A stretch of 64,000 nucleotides of DNA. Source: an uncultured Bacilli bacterium (GTDB taxonomy: Bacteria > Bacillota_I > Bacilli_A > RF39 > UBA660). The position numbers were made by a program, and so were the translations under genes. The stretch spans positions 1 through 64,000 of the forward strand of contig CAKOTU010000004.1 of NCBI GenBank assembly GCA_934120265.1, in the 5' to 3' direction. The notes beneath the pieces are model-generated. The model made no database searches and was not told the DNA's origin. It saw only the letters and a program-made list of their open reading frames with translations. Shown here in pieces: positions 52,357 through 61,869 of this stretch. How positions within the stretch are numbered: the stretch's first letter is position 1; each line of letters begins with the position of its first letter.

Positions 52357-53769
52357 ATGAATAAGACTAAGATAATTTCACAATTAACCCAAAGTAATAG
52401 TAGTGATGAATCTATTAGAAGTTTAATGGAAAATGGTATAGATTTGTTCTTGATGGATTTAAATGAGGTAAATAAAGAATTTTGTTTAGAAGTAATAAGA
52501 AAAATTAATGATTTAAATGATGAATTGAAGACTAATGTTGGGAGTATTTTAGAATTAAGAAATAATAAAGTTCGTATAAATAAAATATCTGGTGGTAGTG
52601 CATATTTAAAAGAAAAAGATAAAATTAGAATTTACATGGATCATACTATTGGTGATGAAACAAAATTGTCGGTTGATTATGATGAAATAATTAACGAAAT
52701 AAAATATGATAGTATTATTAAACTTTCAGATGGAAATGTAGAATTAGAAGTGTTAGACAAGAGTGAAGGTTTTATATTATGTTTAGTAAAAAAAGGTGGA
52801 CTTGTTTATGAACATAGTGAAGTAAATATTCCTGACATAAAAATAAGTAAGAAATTTTTAACTAAATATAATAAAGATATGATTAAGTTTGCAGCTGAAA
52901 TAGGAATAGATTATGTTATTTTAAATTCAGTTACAGAGCAAGAAGATGTTTTAGATATTAATGATTTACTTATTAATATGGAAAATAATCATTTAGGAAT
53001 TCTAACTAAGATTAATAATAAATTCGCTTTAGAAGAAGTTGAAGATATTATAAACATGAGTGAAGGTGTTATTATTTCTCGTGATGATCTTGGATTAGAA
53101 GTTCCAATTGAAAAGATTCCAAGTATTCAAAAGAAAATAATTGATAGATGTCACATGAACGGTAAGATTAGTGTTGTTTCTGCTGAAGCAGATTATGACT
53201 TGGAAGCTCAAACATTAAATAAAGCAGAAGTTAGTGATTTAGCTAACGCAGTACTTGATGGAACAGATGCTGTTATAATAGGCAACAAATCTCATAATAA
53301 AAACTATTCTATTAGTTTGGTTGAGGAAATAGAGAGAGTAATAAAATCTGCTGAAGAAGATATTGATTATGATAAGTTTTTACTTAGTGCTATTGAAACA
53401 GAAAATCAAGATACAACCGGTAATATAGCTTGTTCAGTTGCAGAGATTAGTAATCGTTTAAATTGTAAAGCTATTATTGCACCAACAGTAAGTGGGTATA
53501 CAGCACGTAAAATGAGTCGCTTTAAACCAAAATGTCCTGTTATAGCAATTAGTACTAATCCAGAAACTTTGAGAAGTTTATCAATATATTTTGGTGTGTG
53601 TCCAATATACATTGAAAATTTAAAATCTCTTGATGATATAGTAGATCAAGCTAAAAAAATAGCTATGAATAATGTTGATATCAAAAGTGGAGATAAAATC
53701 ATAATTACTGGTGGTTATCCATTTAAAGAAGTTAAACATACTAACTTTGTAGAAATAGAAGAATTATAA
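52357..53769 (+). CDS. Pyruvate-kinase-like protein, probably catalytically dead
   Basis: 470 residues, aligning end to end with pyruvate kinase: KTKI at the start, SEGVIISRDDLGLEVPIEKI, AEVSDLANAVLDGTDAV, and a C-terminal domain (APTVSGYTARKMSRFKP). The key sites are changed. The ARLNFSHG block reads FLMDLNEV, DTKGPEIR reads ELRNNKVR, the metal Glu of KIEN is Asn (KINN), VARGDLG is ISRDDLG, and TATQMLDSM is replaced by VSAEADYDLE. The K+, ADP and Mg2+ sites are therefore mostly lost, so it should not make pyruvate. A TATAAT lies 16 bases before the ATG, with GGTGATAG as ribosome site. It pairs with another degenerate enzyme gene. Confidence 0.85.
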   Translation: MNKTKIISQLTQSNSSDESIRSLMENGIDLFLMDLNEVNKEFCLEVIRKINDLNDELKTNVGSILELRNNKVRINKISGGSAYLKEKDKIRIYMDHTIGDETKLSVDYDEIINEIKYDSIIKLSDGNVELEVLDKSEGFILCLVKKGGLVYEHSEVNIPDIKISKKFLTKYNKDMIKFAAEIGIDYVILNSVTEQEDVLDINDLLINMENNHLGILTKINNKFALEEVEDIINMSEGVIISRDDLGLEVPIEKIPSIQKKIIDRCHMNGKISVVSAEADYDLEAQTLNKAEVSDLANAVLDGTDAVIIGNKSHNKNYSISLVEEIERVIKSAEEDIDYDKFLLSAIETENQDTTGNIACSVAEISNRLNCKAIIAPTVSGYTARKMSRFKPKCPVIAISTNPETLRSLSIYFGVCPIYIENLKSLDDIVDQAKKIAMNNVDIKSGDKIIITGGYPFKEVKHTNFVEIEEL

Positions 53770-53788
53770 AAGGAAAAGGGGTGGAATT

Positions 53789-56185
53789 ATGTATCCACTA
53801 GGTGATAATTTTAAATTAAAAATAAATCCTATAGCTAATAATAAAAATATTATTAAGGGCGATAGATATAGGATTACTATTTTAAGTGAAAGATTGATTA
53901 GATTTGAATATAACGAATCAGGAATATTTGAAGATTTACCAACGGAGTTTGCTTGGAATCGTAATTTTCCTGAAGTTAAATTTGACTTAAAACAAGATTC
54001 TAGATTTTTGGAAATTACAACTTCATACTTTAAAATATCTTATACTAAAGAGAAAAATTTTAGAGGTAGTAAATTTTCTCCTGAATCAAATTTAAAAGTT
54101 GAAGTATTAAATTCAAATTCAGTGTGGTATTATGGACATCCAGAAGTTAAAAACTATGGTTCACCTTTTACAGAAATTAATAAAGAAGAAGGAAAAATTA
54201 AATTCGCTAGAAGTTTATATTCGTTAGATGGTTTTGCAAGTTTCGATGACTCAAATTCAAAAGTTATTGAAGAAGACGGAACTATACGTGATAGAAAAGA
54301 AAAAGAATTGGATATCTATGTTTTTGCTTATTTAAAAGATTTTTCTAAAGCTTTGAAAGACTATTTTGATTTGACAGGTTATCCTGCTTTAATCCCAAGA
54401 TATGCATTAGGTAACTGGTGGAGTAGAGATTTAGAATATAATGATGAATCATTAAAAAAGTTGATAGATACATTCGAAAGAAAAAATATTCCTTTATCAA
54501 TACTTTTACTTGATAATGATTGGCATAATAAGTTAGATAATACAGAAGCTGGATTTACGTTTAATAAAAAATTATTTGCCGCTCCTTACGAAATGATTTC
54601 TTATGTTCATAATAAAGGAATTAGATTGGGGCTTAGTGTAAATCCAACAGACGGCTTTTATCCTAATGATGAATTTTATAATCAGGCTACCAAGTATTTA
54701 CAAAAGGATAGTAAAGGAATAATTCCATTTAACGTTCTAGCACCACGTTGGATAGATGTTTATTTAAAACTTTATATTCATCCATTAGATGCTTTAGAGG
54801 TTGATTTCTATTGGATTAAGAATGGAACTAAGACAACTAGTACTGAACTTAATATGTTAAAACATTATCATATGTACGATATGATGAGAAATTATAAGAG
54901 AAGACCAATGATATTAGCTAACGGAACAAGCTTGGCTGCACATAGATATCCAGTATTATATGCTGGTAAGACAACCGTTGGTTGGGATACTTTATCGCTT
55001 ATGCCATTTTATAATTTAAATGCAACTAATATTGGTGTATCATTTTGGAGCCATAATATTGGTGGTTATTATAAAGGTATTGAAGATAGTGAGTTATATA
55101 TAAGATTTGTTCAATTAGGAACTTTTTCACCAATATTAAAATTTGGTAGTGATGGTGGAAAATATTATAAAAGAGAACCTTGGCGTTGGGGAGTAAAAAC
55201 TTATACTATTGTAAAAGATTATTTGACACTTAGACATCAGTTAATACCATATTTATATTCTGAAGCTTATAAATATCACAAATTTGGTGATCCAATGTTA
55301 ATTCCTCTTTATTACAAATATCCAGAAATGTATGATGATGATATATGTTCAAAAGAGTATTATTTTGGTAGTGAATTGTTTGTTGCACCTATAACAAAGA
55401 AAAAAGATTATACGATGAATAGATCAATTCACAAAATGTATATTCCAGAAGGTGTATGGTACGACTTTGTTACTGGGAAAAAATTCCCTGGAGGAACAAA
55501 TTATGTTGGTTTCTTTAAAGATCAAGATTATCCAGTGTTTGCAAAAGCTGGGGCAATTATCCCAATGGCTAATAATGAGAAATTGAATGATACTAATCCA
55601 CCACAAAATATGGAAATTCATATTTTCCCTGGAAGAAGTAATTCATATAACATCTATGAAGATGATGGTACGACTGATTTATATTTAAAAGACTTTTATT
55701 TATTAACTAATATTGAATATAATTATTCTGTTAGTGATTATAAATTAGTTATGAAATCAGTTGAAGGTAAAGCTGGAATAGTACCTGAAAATCGTCATTA
55801 CAAATTTAGATTTAGAAATACAAAGGAACCTGCTAGTATATCTGTAACTTTTAATGGAAACCCTATTAGATTTATGACTTATGTAGATCTTAATGATTTC
55901 GTTGTAGAAATATTAGAAGTAAAATCAATTGGTAATTTAACTATTAATTTAAAAGGTGACAACCTAGAAGTAAATGCTATGAGAATAATAAATGATGATA
56001 TTGCTGAAATTATTAGTGATTTACAAATTGAAACAGAAATCAAAAATGAATTGGATAAAATATTATTTGGAGATTTATCTAATAAGAAAAAGAGAATTGA
56101 AATTCGTAAGTTAAAGAATAAAGGATTAGATAAGAAGTATATGAAATTATTCTTAAAACTATTAGAATATGTTGATGAAGTGTAG
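53789..56185 (+). CDS. GH31-family glycosidase-like protein, probably catalytically dead
   Basis: 798 residues. GH31 framework is clear: YALGNWWSRDLEYND at the barrel start, SILLLDNDWH, GIRLGLSVNPTDG, FWSHNIGGYYKGIEDSELYIRF and REPWRWG. The expected nucleophile region (W-I-D-W) reads DFYWIKNGT, with Lys-Asn for Asp. The acid/base region (G-D-T..SW) reads GKTTVGW, with Lys for Asp. SHDIGG is SHNIGG. Three acidic residues of the active site are thus gone. The C-terminal 80 residues after the beta domains are a charged helical extension. It begins 19 bases after the pyruvate-kinase-like gene. Binding or regulatory function is likely (inference). Confidence 0.83.
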   Translation: MYPLGDNFKLKINPIANNKNIIKGDRYRITILSERLIRFEYNESGIFEDLPTEFAWNRNFPEVKFDLKQDSRFLEITTSYFKISYTKEKNFRGSKFSPESNLKVEVLNSNSVWYYGHPEVKNYGSPFTEINKEEGKIKFARSLYSLDGFASFDDSNSKVIEEDGTIRDRKEKELDIYVFAYLKDFSKALKDYFDLTGYPALIPRYALGNWWSRDLEYNDESLKKLIDTFERKNIPLSILLLDNDWHNKLDNTEAGFTFNKKLFAAPYEMISYVHNKGIRLGLSVNPTDGFYPNDEFYNQATKYLQKDSKGIIPFNVLAPRWIDVYLKLYIHPLDALEVDFYWIKNGTKTTSTELNMLKHYHMYDMMRNYKRRPMILANGTSLAAHRYPVLYAGKTTVGWDTLSLMPFYNLNATNIGVSFWSHNIGGYYKGIEDSELYIRFVQLGTFSPILKFGSDGGKYYKREPWRWGVKTYTIVKDYLTLRHQLIPYLYSEAYKYHKFGDPMLIPLYYKYPEMYDDDICSKEYYFGSELFVAPITKKKDYTMNRSIHKMYIPEGVWYDFVTGKKFPGGTNYVGFFKDQDYPVFAKAGAIIPMANNEKLNDTNPPQNMEIHIFPGRSNSYNIYEDDGTTDLYLKDFYLLTNIEYNYSVSDYKLVMKSVEGKAGIVPENRHYKFRFRNTKEPASISVTFNGNPIRFMTYVDLNDFVVEILEVKSIGNLTINLKGDNLEVNAMRIINDDIAEIISDLQIETEIKNELDKILFGDLSNKKKRIEIRKLKNKGLDKKYMKLFLKLLEYVDEV

Positions 56186-56191
56186 ATTAAT

Positions 56192-56222
56192 AAAAACCAA
56201 TGAACAAATCATTGGTTTTTTT
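56192..56222 (+). terminator. Intrinsic terminator
   Basis: AAAACCAATGA / TCATTGGTTTT stem and T run. Confidence 0.88.
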
Positions 56223-56280
56223 GTGCTATAAAAAGGAAATCGAATACTTTTGTGGAATATTAGAAGTGAAAGGAGAAAAA

Positions 56281-57129
56281 ATGAAAGAAGATAAAATACA
56301 TTTAATAAATAAGATATTTAATAATAAAATGATAAGAACTGTTTGGAATAAAGAAGAAGAGAAGTATTATATTAGTGTGGTTGATATGATAGGGGTATTG
56401 ACAGAGAGTGATAGACCCAGAAAATATTGGAATGATTTAAAGAAAAAAATTATTGATGAAGGAAATGAAGTGTCCGAAAAAATCGGACAGTTGAAATTAA
56501 AGTCATTGGATGGAAAATATCGTTTAACTGATGTATGTGATATAGAAGAAATGTTTCGAATAATAGAATCAATACCTAGTAAAAATGCCGAGCCAATAAA
56601 ACAGTGGTTAGCAAGATTAGGAGGTGAAAGAATAGATGAGACATTTGACCCATCACTGGCAATACAAAGATCAATAGATTTATATAGAAAAAAAGGTTAT
56701 GATGAAGAATGGATAATAAGAAGAATAAAAGGTATTCAAGATAGAAAAAAACTAACAGATGTGTGGAATGAAAATGGAGTAACGAAAGAAATAGAGTATG
56801 CAATATTAACAAATGAAATATATAAGGAATGGTCAGGGATGAACGCTGGTGAATATAAAGAATATAAAGGGCTTAGAAAAGAATCATTAAGAGATAATAT
56901 GTCTGATTTAGAGGTAGTACTTGCTGATATTGGTGAAATTACAACTAGAGAACTTGCCAAAAAGTATAAACCGTACGGATTAGATAATAATCTAAAAATT
57001 GCTAAAGAAGGTGGAAAAGTTGCCAAAAATACACGGAATGATATAGAAAAAAGATTGCGTGAGTCTGTTATTAAAAATGATAATTTATTAAAATATAAAT
57101 ATAACGAAAATAAAATAGAAACAAAGTAA
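56281..57129 (+). CDS. Bro-N domain protein, DinD-like
   Basis: 282 residues. The N-terminal Bro-N (phage antirepressor) domain contains KMIRTVWNKEEEKYYISVVD and DRPRKYWNDLKKK. A middle segment, EPIKQWLARLGGERIDETFD, leads into a C-terminal part with NEIYKEWSGMNAGEYKEYKG and LRDNMSDLEVVL, as in DNA-damage-inducible protein D. E. coli DinD limits RecA filaments; others are phage regulators. The ATG at 56281 follows AAGGAG; an in-frame start at 56200 lies inside the terminator. It stands alone with no phage genes around, so it is probably a stray mobile gene. Confidence 0.8.
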   Translation: MKEDKIHLINKIFNNKMIRTVWNKEEEKYYISVVDMIGVLTESDRPRKYWNDLKKKIIDEGNEVSEKIGQLKLKSLDGKYRLTDVCDIEEMFRIIESIPSKNAEPIKQWLARLGGERIDETFDPSLAIQRSIDLYRKKGYDEEWIIRRIKGIQDRKKLTDVWNENGVTKEIEYAILTNEIYKEWSGMNAGEYKEYKGLRKESLRDNMSDLEVVLADIGEITTRELAKKYKPYGLDNNLKIAKEGGKVAKNTRNDIEKRLRESVIKNDNLLKYKYNENKIETK

Positions 57130-57138
57130 AGATAATAC

Positions 57139-57167
57139 TTGAATAATAAAAAAAATTATAATATAAT
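57139..57167 (+). promoter_or_regulatory. Promoter of the leuS T-box leader
   Basis: TTGAAT, 17 bases, TATAAT. Confidence 0.72.
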
Positions 57168-57173
57168 ATTCTT

Positions 57174-57385
57174 ATATTAAAAGACAAACGAAGAGAGTAG
57201 TAATAATAAATTATGTTTAGAGAAGAAGTGGTTGGTGAAAACTTCTAATAAAATATTATGAACTTGCTTTTCTAGTTGCTTATAGCCGTAGTTCTGCGTT
57301 AAAGATTTGAGAGTGTAATAAAATATTATGAAATAAGGTGGTACCGCGATTAATCGTCCTTATATTTATAATATTTTTGTTTTTT
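57174..57385 (+). promoter_or_regulatory. T-box riboswitch (predicted tRNA-Leu sensor)
   Basis: Leader with GAAGAGAGTAG (stem I base), an apical hairpin AGAAGT / ACTTCT around GGTTGGTGAAA, and the T-box core AAGGTGGTACCGCG at 57335-57348. The terminator pairs AAATATTATGAAATAAGG with CCTTATATTTATAATATTT (57321-57379) and is followed by T residues. Leucine specificity comes from leuS downstream; I did not fix the specifier codon. Confidence 0.9.
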
Positions 57386-57399
57386 AAGGAGGATTTTTT

Positions 57400-57744
57400 A
57401 TGAGATATATTATTATGTTTGTGGTATCGTTTTTAGTGGTTTATTTAGCATATCTTTTTACAGTTATTTTAAATAAGAAAAAATTAAAAAAATTTGAAAC
57501 TAGTAATCAAGCTTTATACTTTAACAAAAAATATAATGTTAAAGTTAGTGATAAAAATGTAAAGTTACTTGCTAATTTAGTAGCGCTTTCTAATGCATTT
57601 ATTATTAGTACTACTTTAATTATTATTGATTTAGTACCAAACTATATATTAAAAGTATTAGTTGCGTTTGTAATAATAATTCCACTAATTTTAGTTTTGT
57701 ACCACATTGTTGGTTTAGTAATGTTGAAAAGAGGTAATAAATAA
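57400..57744 (+). CDS. Small membrane protein between the T-box and leuS
   Basis: 114 residues. One N-terminal membrane helix (about residues 3-24), a short basic middle ([21 protein letters not shown]), and two C-terminal helices (about 60-80 and 84-106). Not recognised. AAGGAGG precedes the ATG, and the gene overlaps the leuS start by one base, so it must be expressed under the leucine T-box together with leuS. A role linked to leucine, such as uptake, is possible but unsupported by motif. Confidence 0.65.
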   Translation: MRYIIMFVVSFLVVYLAYLFTVILNKKKLKKFETSNQALYFNKKYNVKVSDKNVKLLANLVALSNAFIISTTLIIIDLVPNYILKVLVAFVIIIPLILVLYHIVGLVMLKRGNK

Positions 57745-60140
57745 TGTATGATTTTACAAAGATAGAAAAGAAATGGCAGAAGTATTGGGAAGATAATAAT
57801 ACTTTTAAAACAGATATTTATGATTTTAGTAAACCTAAATATTATGCCCTAGATATGTTTCCATATCCATCTGGTGTGGGTCTTCATGCAGGACATCCAG
57901 AAGGATATACAGCAACAGACATTGTTGCACGTATGAAAAGAATGCAAGGATATAATGTTTTACATCCAATGGGATTTGATTCTTTCGGCCTTCCTGCTGA
58001 ACAATTTGCTATAACAACAGGAAATCATCCAGAAGGATTTACAAAGAAAAACATTGAAACATTTAAAACACAATTAAAAATGTTAGGATTTTCTTATGAT
58101 TGGGATAGAGAAGTTTCTACTTCTGACCCAGATTTTTACAAGTGGACACAATGGATATTTAAACAATTATTTTTAGATGGTTATGCTAAATGTGTTGATA
58201 TGCCAGTTAATTGGTGCGAAGAGTTAGGAACAGTTCTTGCTAATGATGAAGTTATTGATGGCAAGAGTGAGCGTGGAGGATATCCTGTTGTTAGAAAAAA
58301 CATGAAGCAATGGGTTATAGATATTCCTGCTTATGCTGAAAAGTTACTTTCAGGTTTAGATGAAATTGATTGGCCTGAATCAACTAAGGAAATTCAAAGA
58401 AATTGGATTGGAAAAAGTATAGGTGCTCATGTTGATTTTAAAGTAAAAGGTACTAATTCTAAATTTACAGTGTTTACAACACGTTGTGATACTTTATTTG
58501 GAGCAACGTATTGTGTTTTAGCACCTGAACATAAACTTGTCGATATAATAACTACCGAAGAACAAAAAGAAGCTGTTGAAAATTATAAGAAGGCATGTGC
58601 TTCTAAATCAGATTTAGAAAGAACAGAATTAAATAAAGAAAAGACAGGAGTATTTACTGGGGCATATGCTATTAATCCTGTCAATAATAAGGAAATACCT
58701 ATTTGGATAAGCGATTATGTTTTAGCAACATATGGTACTGGAGCAATTATGGCAGTTCCTGCTCATGATGATCGTGATTATGAGTTTGCTAAGAAGTTTA
58801 ATATTCCAATTATTCAAGTTCTAGATGGTGATAGTATTGAAGAACACGCTTACACTAAAGATGGTGTTCATATTAATTCTGAGTTCCTAGATGGACTTAA
58901 TAAAGAAGATGCTATTAATAAAATGATTAGTTGGCTTGAAGAAAATAACTGCGGGAAAAAACAAGTTAATTATCGTTTAAGAGATTGGATTTTTGCTCGT
59001 CAAAGATATTGGGGTGAACCAATTCCAATTATTCACTTAGAAAATGGTAAAGATATAGCGCTTGCTGATTCCGAGTTACCTTTAATTTTACCACCATTAG
59101 AAGATTATAAAGGTAAGAATGGAAAGGCACCACTTGAAAATGCTACTGATTGGGTTAATGTAGAAGTAGATGGAATTAAAGGAAAAAGAGAAACTTCTAC
59201 AATGCCTGGTAGTGCAGGTTCAAGTTGGTATTTCTTAAGATATATTGATCCACATAATAATGAATGCTTAGCTGATAAAAAATTATTGGAACATTGGATG
59301 CCTGTTGATTTATATGTTGGTGGTCCAGAACATGCTGTTGGACATTTATTATATTCTAGAATGTGGAATAATTATTTATATGATAAAGGAATTGTTCCAG
59401 TTAAAGAACCATTTAAAAAATTAGTACATCAAGGAATGATCTTAGGTTCAAACGGTATTAAAATGGGTAAAAGATATCCTGAATATGTTGTAAATCCAAA
59501 CGATATTGTAAAAGAATATGGTGCTGATACATTAAGACTTTATGAGATGTTTATGGGGCCATTAGAAGCTGATAAACCATGGAATGATGATGCTGTTGAT
59601 GGTGCTAAAAAATTCTTGGATAGAATATGGAGACTTTATACTGAAGAAAATAAAATAACAGATCAAGCGAATGCAAATCTTGAAAAGATTTATCACAAAA
59701 CAGTTAAGAAGGTAACTAGTGATTATGAATCTTTAAGTTTTAATACAGCTATTAGTCAAATGATGATATTTATTAATGCCATTTATAAAGAAGAAGTATT
59801 TCCTGTAGAATATGCAAAAGGATTATTAAAACTATTAAATCCAATTGTACCACATATTACAGAAGAACTATGGAGTGAAGTATTTAAAGAACAAAATACT
59901 ATCGCTTATGAACCATGGCCTACATATGATGAGTCAAAGACAATAGATGATACTTATGAATTAGTAGTTCAAGTAAATGGAAAAGTACGTGGAAAAATAG
60001 AAACACATACAGATACTACAGAAGAAGAAATGAAAGAAAAGGCTTTACAAATTGAAAATGTAAAGAAACATTTGGAAGGATTACAAATTGTAAAAGTTGT
60101 TACTATTCCTAAAAAATTAGTTAGTATTGTTGCAAAATAG
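57744..60140 (+). CDS. leuS: Leucyl-tRNA synthetase
   Basis: 798 residues. HIGH region is [17 protein letters not shown]; the CP1 editing domain has [20 protein letters not shown] and [15 protein letters not shown]; the leucine-specific region and anticodon domain are in place. The KMSKS loop is changed to [17 protein letters not shown]. The ATG overlaps the upstream gene stop by one base. Controlled by the T-box. Confidence 0.97.
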   Translation: MYDFTKIEKKWQKYWEDNNTFKTDIYDFSKPKYYALDMFPYPSGVGLHAGHPEGYTATDIVARMKRMQGYNVLHPMGFDSFGLPAEQFAITTGNHPEGFTKKNIETFKTQLKMLGFSYDWDREVSTSDPDFYKWTQWIFKQLFLDGYAKCVDMPVNWCEELGTVLANDEVIDGKSERGGYPVVRKNMKQWVIDIPAYAEKLLSGLDEIDWPESTKEIQRNWIGKSIGAHVDFKVKGTNSKFTVFTTRCDTLFGATYCVLAPEHKLVDIITTEEQKEAVENYKKACASKSDLERTELNKEKTGVFTGAYAINPVNNKEIPIWISDYVLATYGTGAIMAVPAHDDRDYEFAKKFNIPIIQVLDGDSIEEHAYTKDGVHINSEFLDGLNKEDAINKMISWLEENNCGKKQVNYRLRDWIFARQRYWGEPIPIIHLENGKDIALADSELPLILPPLEDYKGKNGKAPLENATDWVNVEVDGIKGKRETSTMPGSAGSSWYFLRYIDPHNNECLADKKLLEHWMPVDLYVGGPEHAVGHLLYSRMWNNYLYDKGIVPVKEPFKKLVHQGMILGSNGIKMGKRYPEYVVNPNDIVKEYGADTLRLYEMFMGPLEADKPWNDDAVDGAKKFLDRIWRLYTEENKITDQANANLEKIYHKTVKKVTSDYESLSFNTAISQMMIFINAIYKEEVFPVEYAKGLLKLLNPIVPHITEELWSEVFKEQNTIAYEPWPTYDESKTIDDTYELVVQVNGKVRGKIETHTDTTEEEMKEKALQIENVKKHLEGLQIVKVVTIPKKLVSIVAK

Positions 60141-60162
60141 ATAGATTTTCTATCTATTTTTT
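60135..60162 (+). terminator. Intrinsic terminator after leuS
   Basis: AATAGATAGA / TCTATCTATT stem, then T residues; the stop codon lies in the left arm. Confidence 0.85.
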
Positions 60163-60192
60163 GTTATAATTTTAAACGAAAGAAGAGATACT

Positions 60193-61041
60193 ATGATAGA
60201 TATAATATTAGATACTTTAGTAGATGGCTTAAAACTATTACCATTTTTATTTATTGCTTTTTTGATTATCGAATTAATAGAACACAAATTAAATAAACAA
60301 ACAAAAAAATTAGTTAGTAAATCAGGTAAAGTGGGACCACTAATTGGTAGTTTACTTGGTCTATTTCCACAATGTGGTTTTTCTGTTATGGCAACTAATT
60401 TATATGTAACAAGAATAATTACTTTAGGAACTTTAATTTCTATTTATCTAGCTACTAGTGATGAAATGTTACCAATTATGTTGTCACAAAAGATAGCCTT
60501 TATAGAAATAGTAAAACTGTTAGGAATTAAGTTTATATGTGGAATAATATGGGGATTCATTATTGATTTATTATTAAGCAAAAAAACTAAAAAGGAAAAT
60601 ATAAACTATGAAATATGTGATGAAGATCATTGCAATTGCCATGAAGAAGGGGTAATTAAATCAACTTTAATTCATACTTTAAAAACATTATTGTTTATTA
60701 TATTAGTTTCATTTCTATTAAATATATTATTACACTTTATAGGTGAGGATAACTTATCGAAAGTATTCTTAAAAAATAGTATCTTTGGACCATTTATATC
60801 GAGCCTTATTGGCTTAATCCCTAATTGTGGATCAAGCATTGTTATCACTGAACTTTATTTAAATGGTGCGATATCGTTAGGATCAGCTATGGCTGGACTT
60901 TTAACAGGTAGTGGAGTTGCCCTTTTAGTTTTATTTAAAGAAAATAAAGATATAAAAGAAAATGTAACTATATTGAGTTTATTATATGGATTAGGGATTA
61001 TTAGTGGAATTATAATAGAGCTAATAACAATGATATTTTAG
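60193..61041 (+). CDS. ArsP_2-like putative heavy-metal permease
   Basis: 282 residues, about eight to ten helices in two related halves. Each half has a signature with a Cys next to Gly: GLFPQCGFSVMATNLY and GLIPNCGSSIVITELY. A cytoplasmic loop with CDEDHCNCHEE between the halves could bind metal. This fits the putative 10TM heavy-metal exporter family (ArsP_2), also annotated as manganese transporter. Substrate not established. Terminators flank it on both sides. Confidence 0.78.
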   Translation: MIDIILDTLVDGLKLLPFLFIAFLIIELIEHKLNKQTKKLVSKSGKVGPLIGSLLGLFPQCGFSVMATNLYVTRIITLGTLISIYLATSDEMLPIMLSQKIAFIEIVKLLGIKFICGIIWGFIIDLLLSKKTKKENINYEICDEDHCNCHEEGVIKSTLIHTLKTLLFIILVSFLLNILLHFIGEDNLSKVFLKNSIFGPFISSLIGLIPNCGSSIVITELYLNGAISLGSAMAGLLTGSGVALLVLFKENKDIKENVTILSLLYGLGIISGIIIELITMIF

Positions 61042-61046
61042 TTAGT

Positions 61047-61076
61047 AAAAAATAGTATTTTAGATACTATTTTTTA
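61047..61076 (+). terminator. Intrinsic terminator
   Basis: AAAAATAGTAT / ATACTATTTTT stem and T run. Confidence 0.85.
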
Positions 61077-61097
61077 AAATTACAATCGGATTAAAAG

Positions 61098-61128
61098 AAA
61101 ATGGTAAGTCGTTTGACCTGCCATTTTT
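61098..61128 (-). terminator. Terminator of the TetR gene
   Basis: On the minus strand ATGGCAGGT pairs imperfectly with ACTTACCAT, followed by TTTTCTTTT. Confidence 0.5.
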
Positions 61129-61690
61129 AGTTTATATTATCTGGAATTAATATTTTTAGATATTCCATAATTTGATCTTTAGTATACTTAGAACTATCAC
61201 TTAACCATTCAACACCTAAGTTAATAACACCACCTAAATAGAATTTAGCAATTATATCACTAGGTACTTTTTTGCTAATACTATCAGTTTTGATTTTATT
61301 TAAAATATCTTCGTTAACAACGCTTAGTAAAATATCCATCATTATGCTATTACGATTGTTAATCATGATAGAACTATAAACATTTTTTTTACTTTCAATA
61401 TGATCTAAAAATAATTCAATTAATTTTATATAATATTCTCTAGTATTTAGGTTATTACTATTTTTATTAAGTTCATTGACAAACTCCTCTTTTAGATTAC
61501 TAATAAAATCTACTAGTAGTTCGTATTTGTCTTCATAGTGGGCATAGAAAGTAGAACGATTAATCATGGCTTTAGAACAAATATCAGAGACTTTTATTTC
61601 TTCAAAAGTTTTGTCTTTCATTAAGTCTATTAAGGTTTGATAGAGTAAGTTTTTAGTCTTAACAACGCGTAAATCTTTTTTCTTTTCCAT
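61127..61690 (-). CDS. TetR/AcrR family regulator
   Basis: 187 residues. The N-terminal HTH is typical: KTKNLLYQTLIDLMKDKTFE, then IKVSDICSKAMINRSTFYAHY. The C-terminal domain is of the TetR_C/DhaS-like type that often ends in a helical dimer region. GGTGATATAA precedes the ATG at 61690. It is divergent from the MMPL exporter gene 180 bases away, with inverted repeats between, so it most likely represses that exporter and itself. Confidence 0.88.
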   Translation of the reverse strand: MEKKKDLRVVKTKNLLYQTLIDLMKDKTFEEIKVSDICSKAMINRSTFYAHYEDKYELLVDFISNLKEEFVNELNKNSNNLNTREYYIKLIELFLDHIESKKNVYSSIMINNRNSIMMDILLSVVNEDILNKIKTDSISKKVPSDIIAKFYLGGVINLGVEWLSDSSKYTKDQIMEYLKILIPDNIN

Positions 61691-61714
61691 TTATATCACC
61701 AACTATATTATATG

Positions 61715-61764
61715 CATAAAAACCAACATATGTAAAGATAAATTACATTTTGTTGGTTTTTATG
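61715..61764. promoter_or_regulatory. Inverted repeat, probable TetR operator
   Basis: Perfect 14-base inverted repeat CATAAAAACCAACA (61715-61728) and TGTTGGTTTTTATG (61751-61764). A further ATGTATACAT palindrome follows at 61762-61771, and an imperfect ATGTTGG...ACATACAT at about 61782-61798. It lies between two divergent genes. Confidence 0.6.
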
Positions 61765-61869
61765 TATACATATTTAACGAAATGTTGGAAAACATACATT
61801 TTAATAAATATGTTTGTGTTCAAAGAAATAAGTTTGTAATAAACTATCATAGTGGATGGAGGGAAAAAT

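Noticed and set aside
52357..53769. Annotation as an active pyruvate kinase
   Set aside because: Metal, potassium and nucleotide-binding motifs are mostly lost although the fold is kept.
53789..56185. Annotation as an active alpha-glucosidase
   Set aside because: The nucleophile and acid/base aspartates expected in GH31 are replaced by Lys/Asn residues.
56281..57129. Prophage remnant around the Bro-N gene
   Set aside because: Neighbours on both sides are ordinary chromosomal genes; only this single phage-type gene is present.
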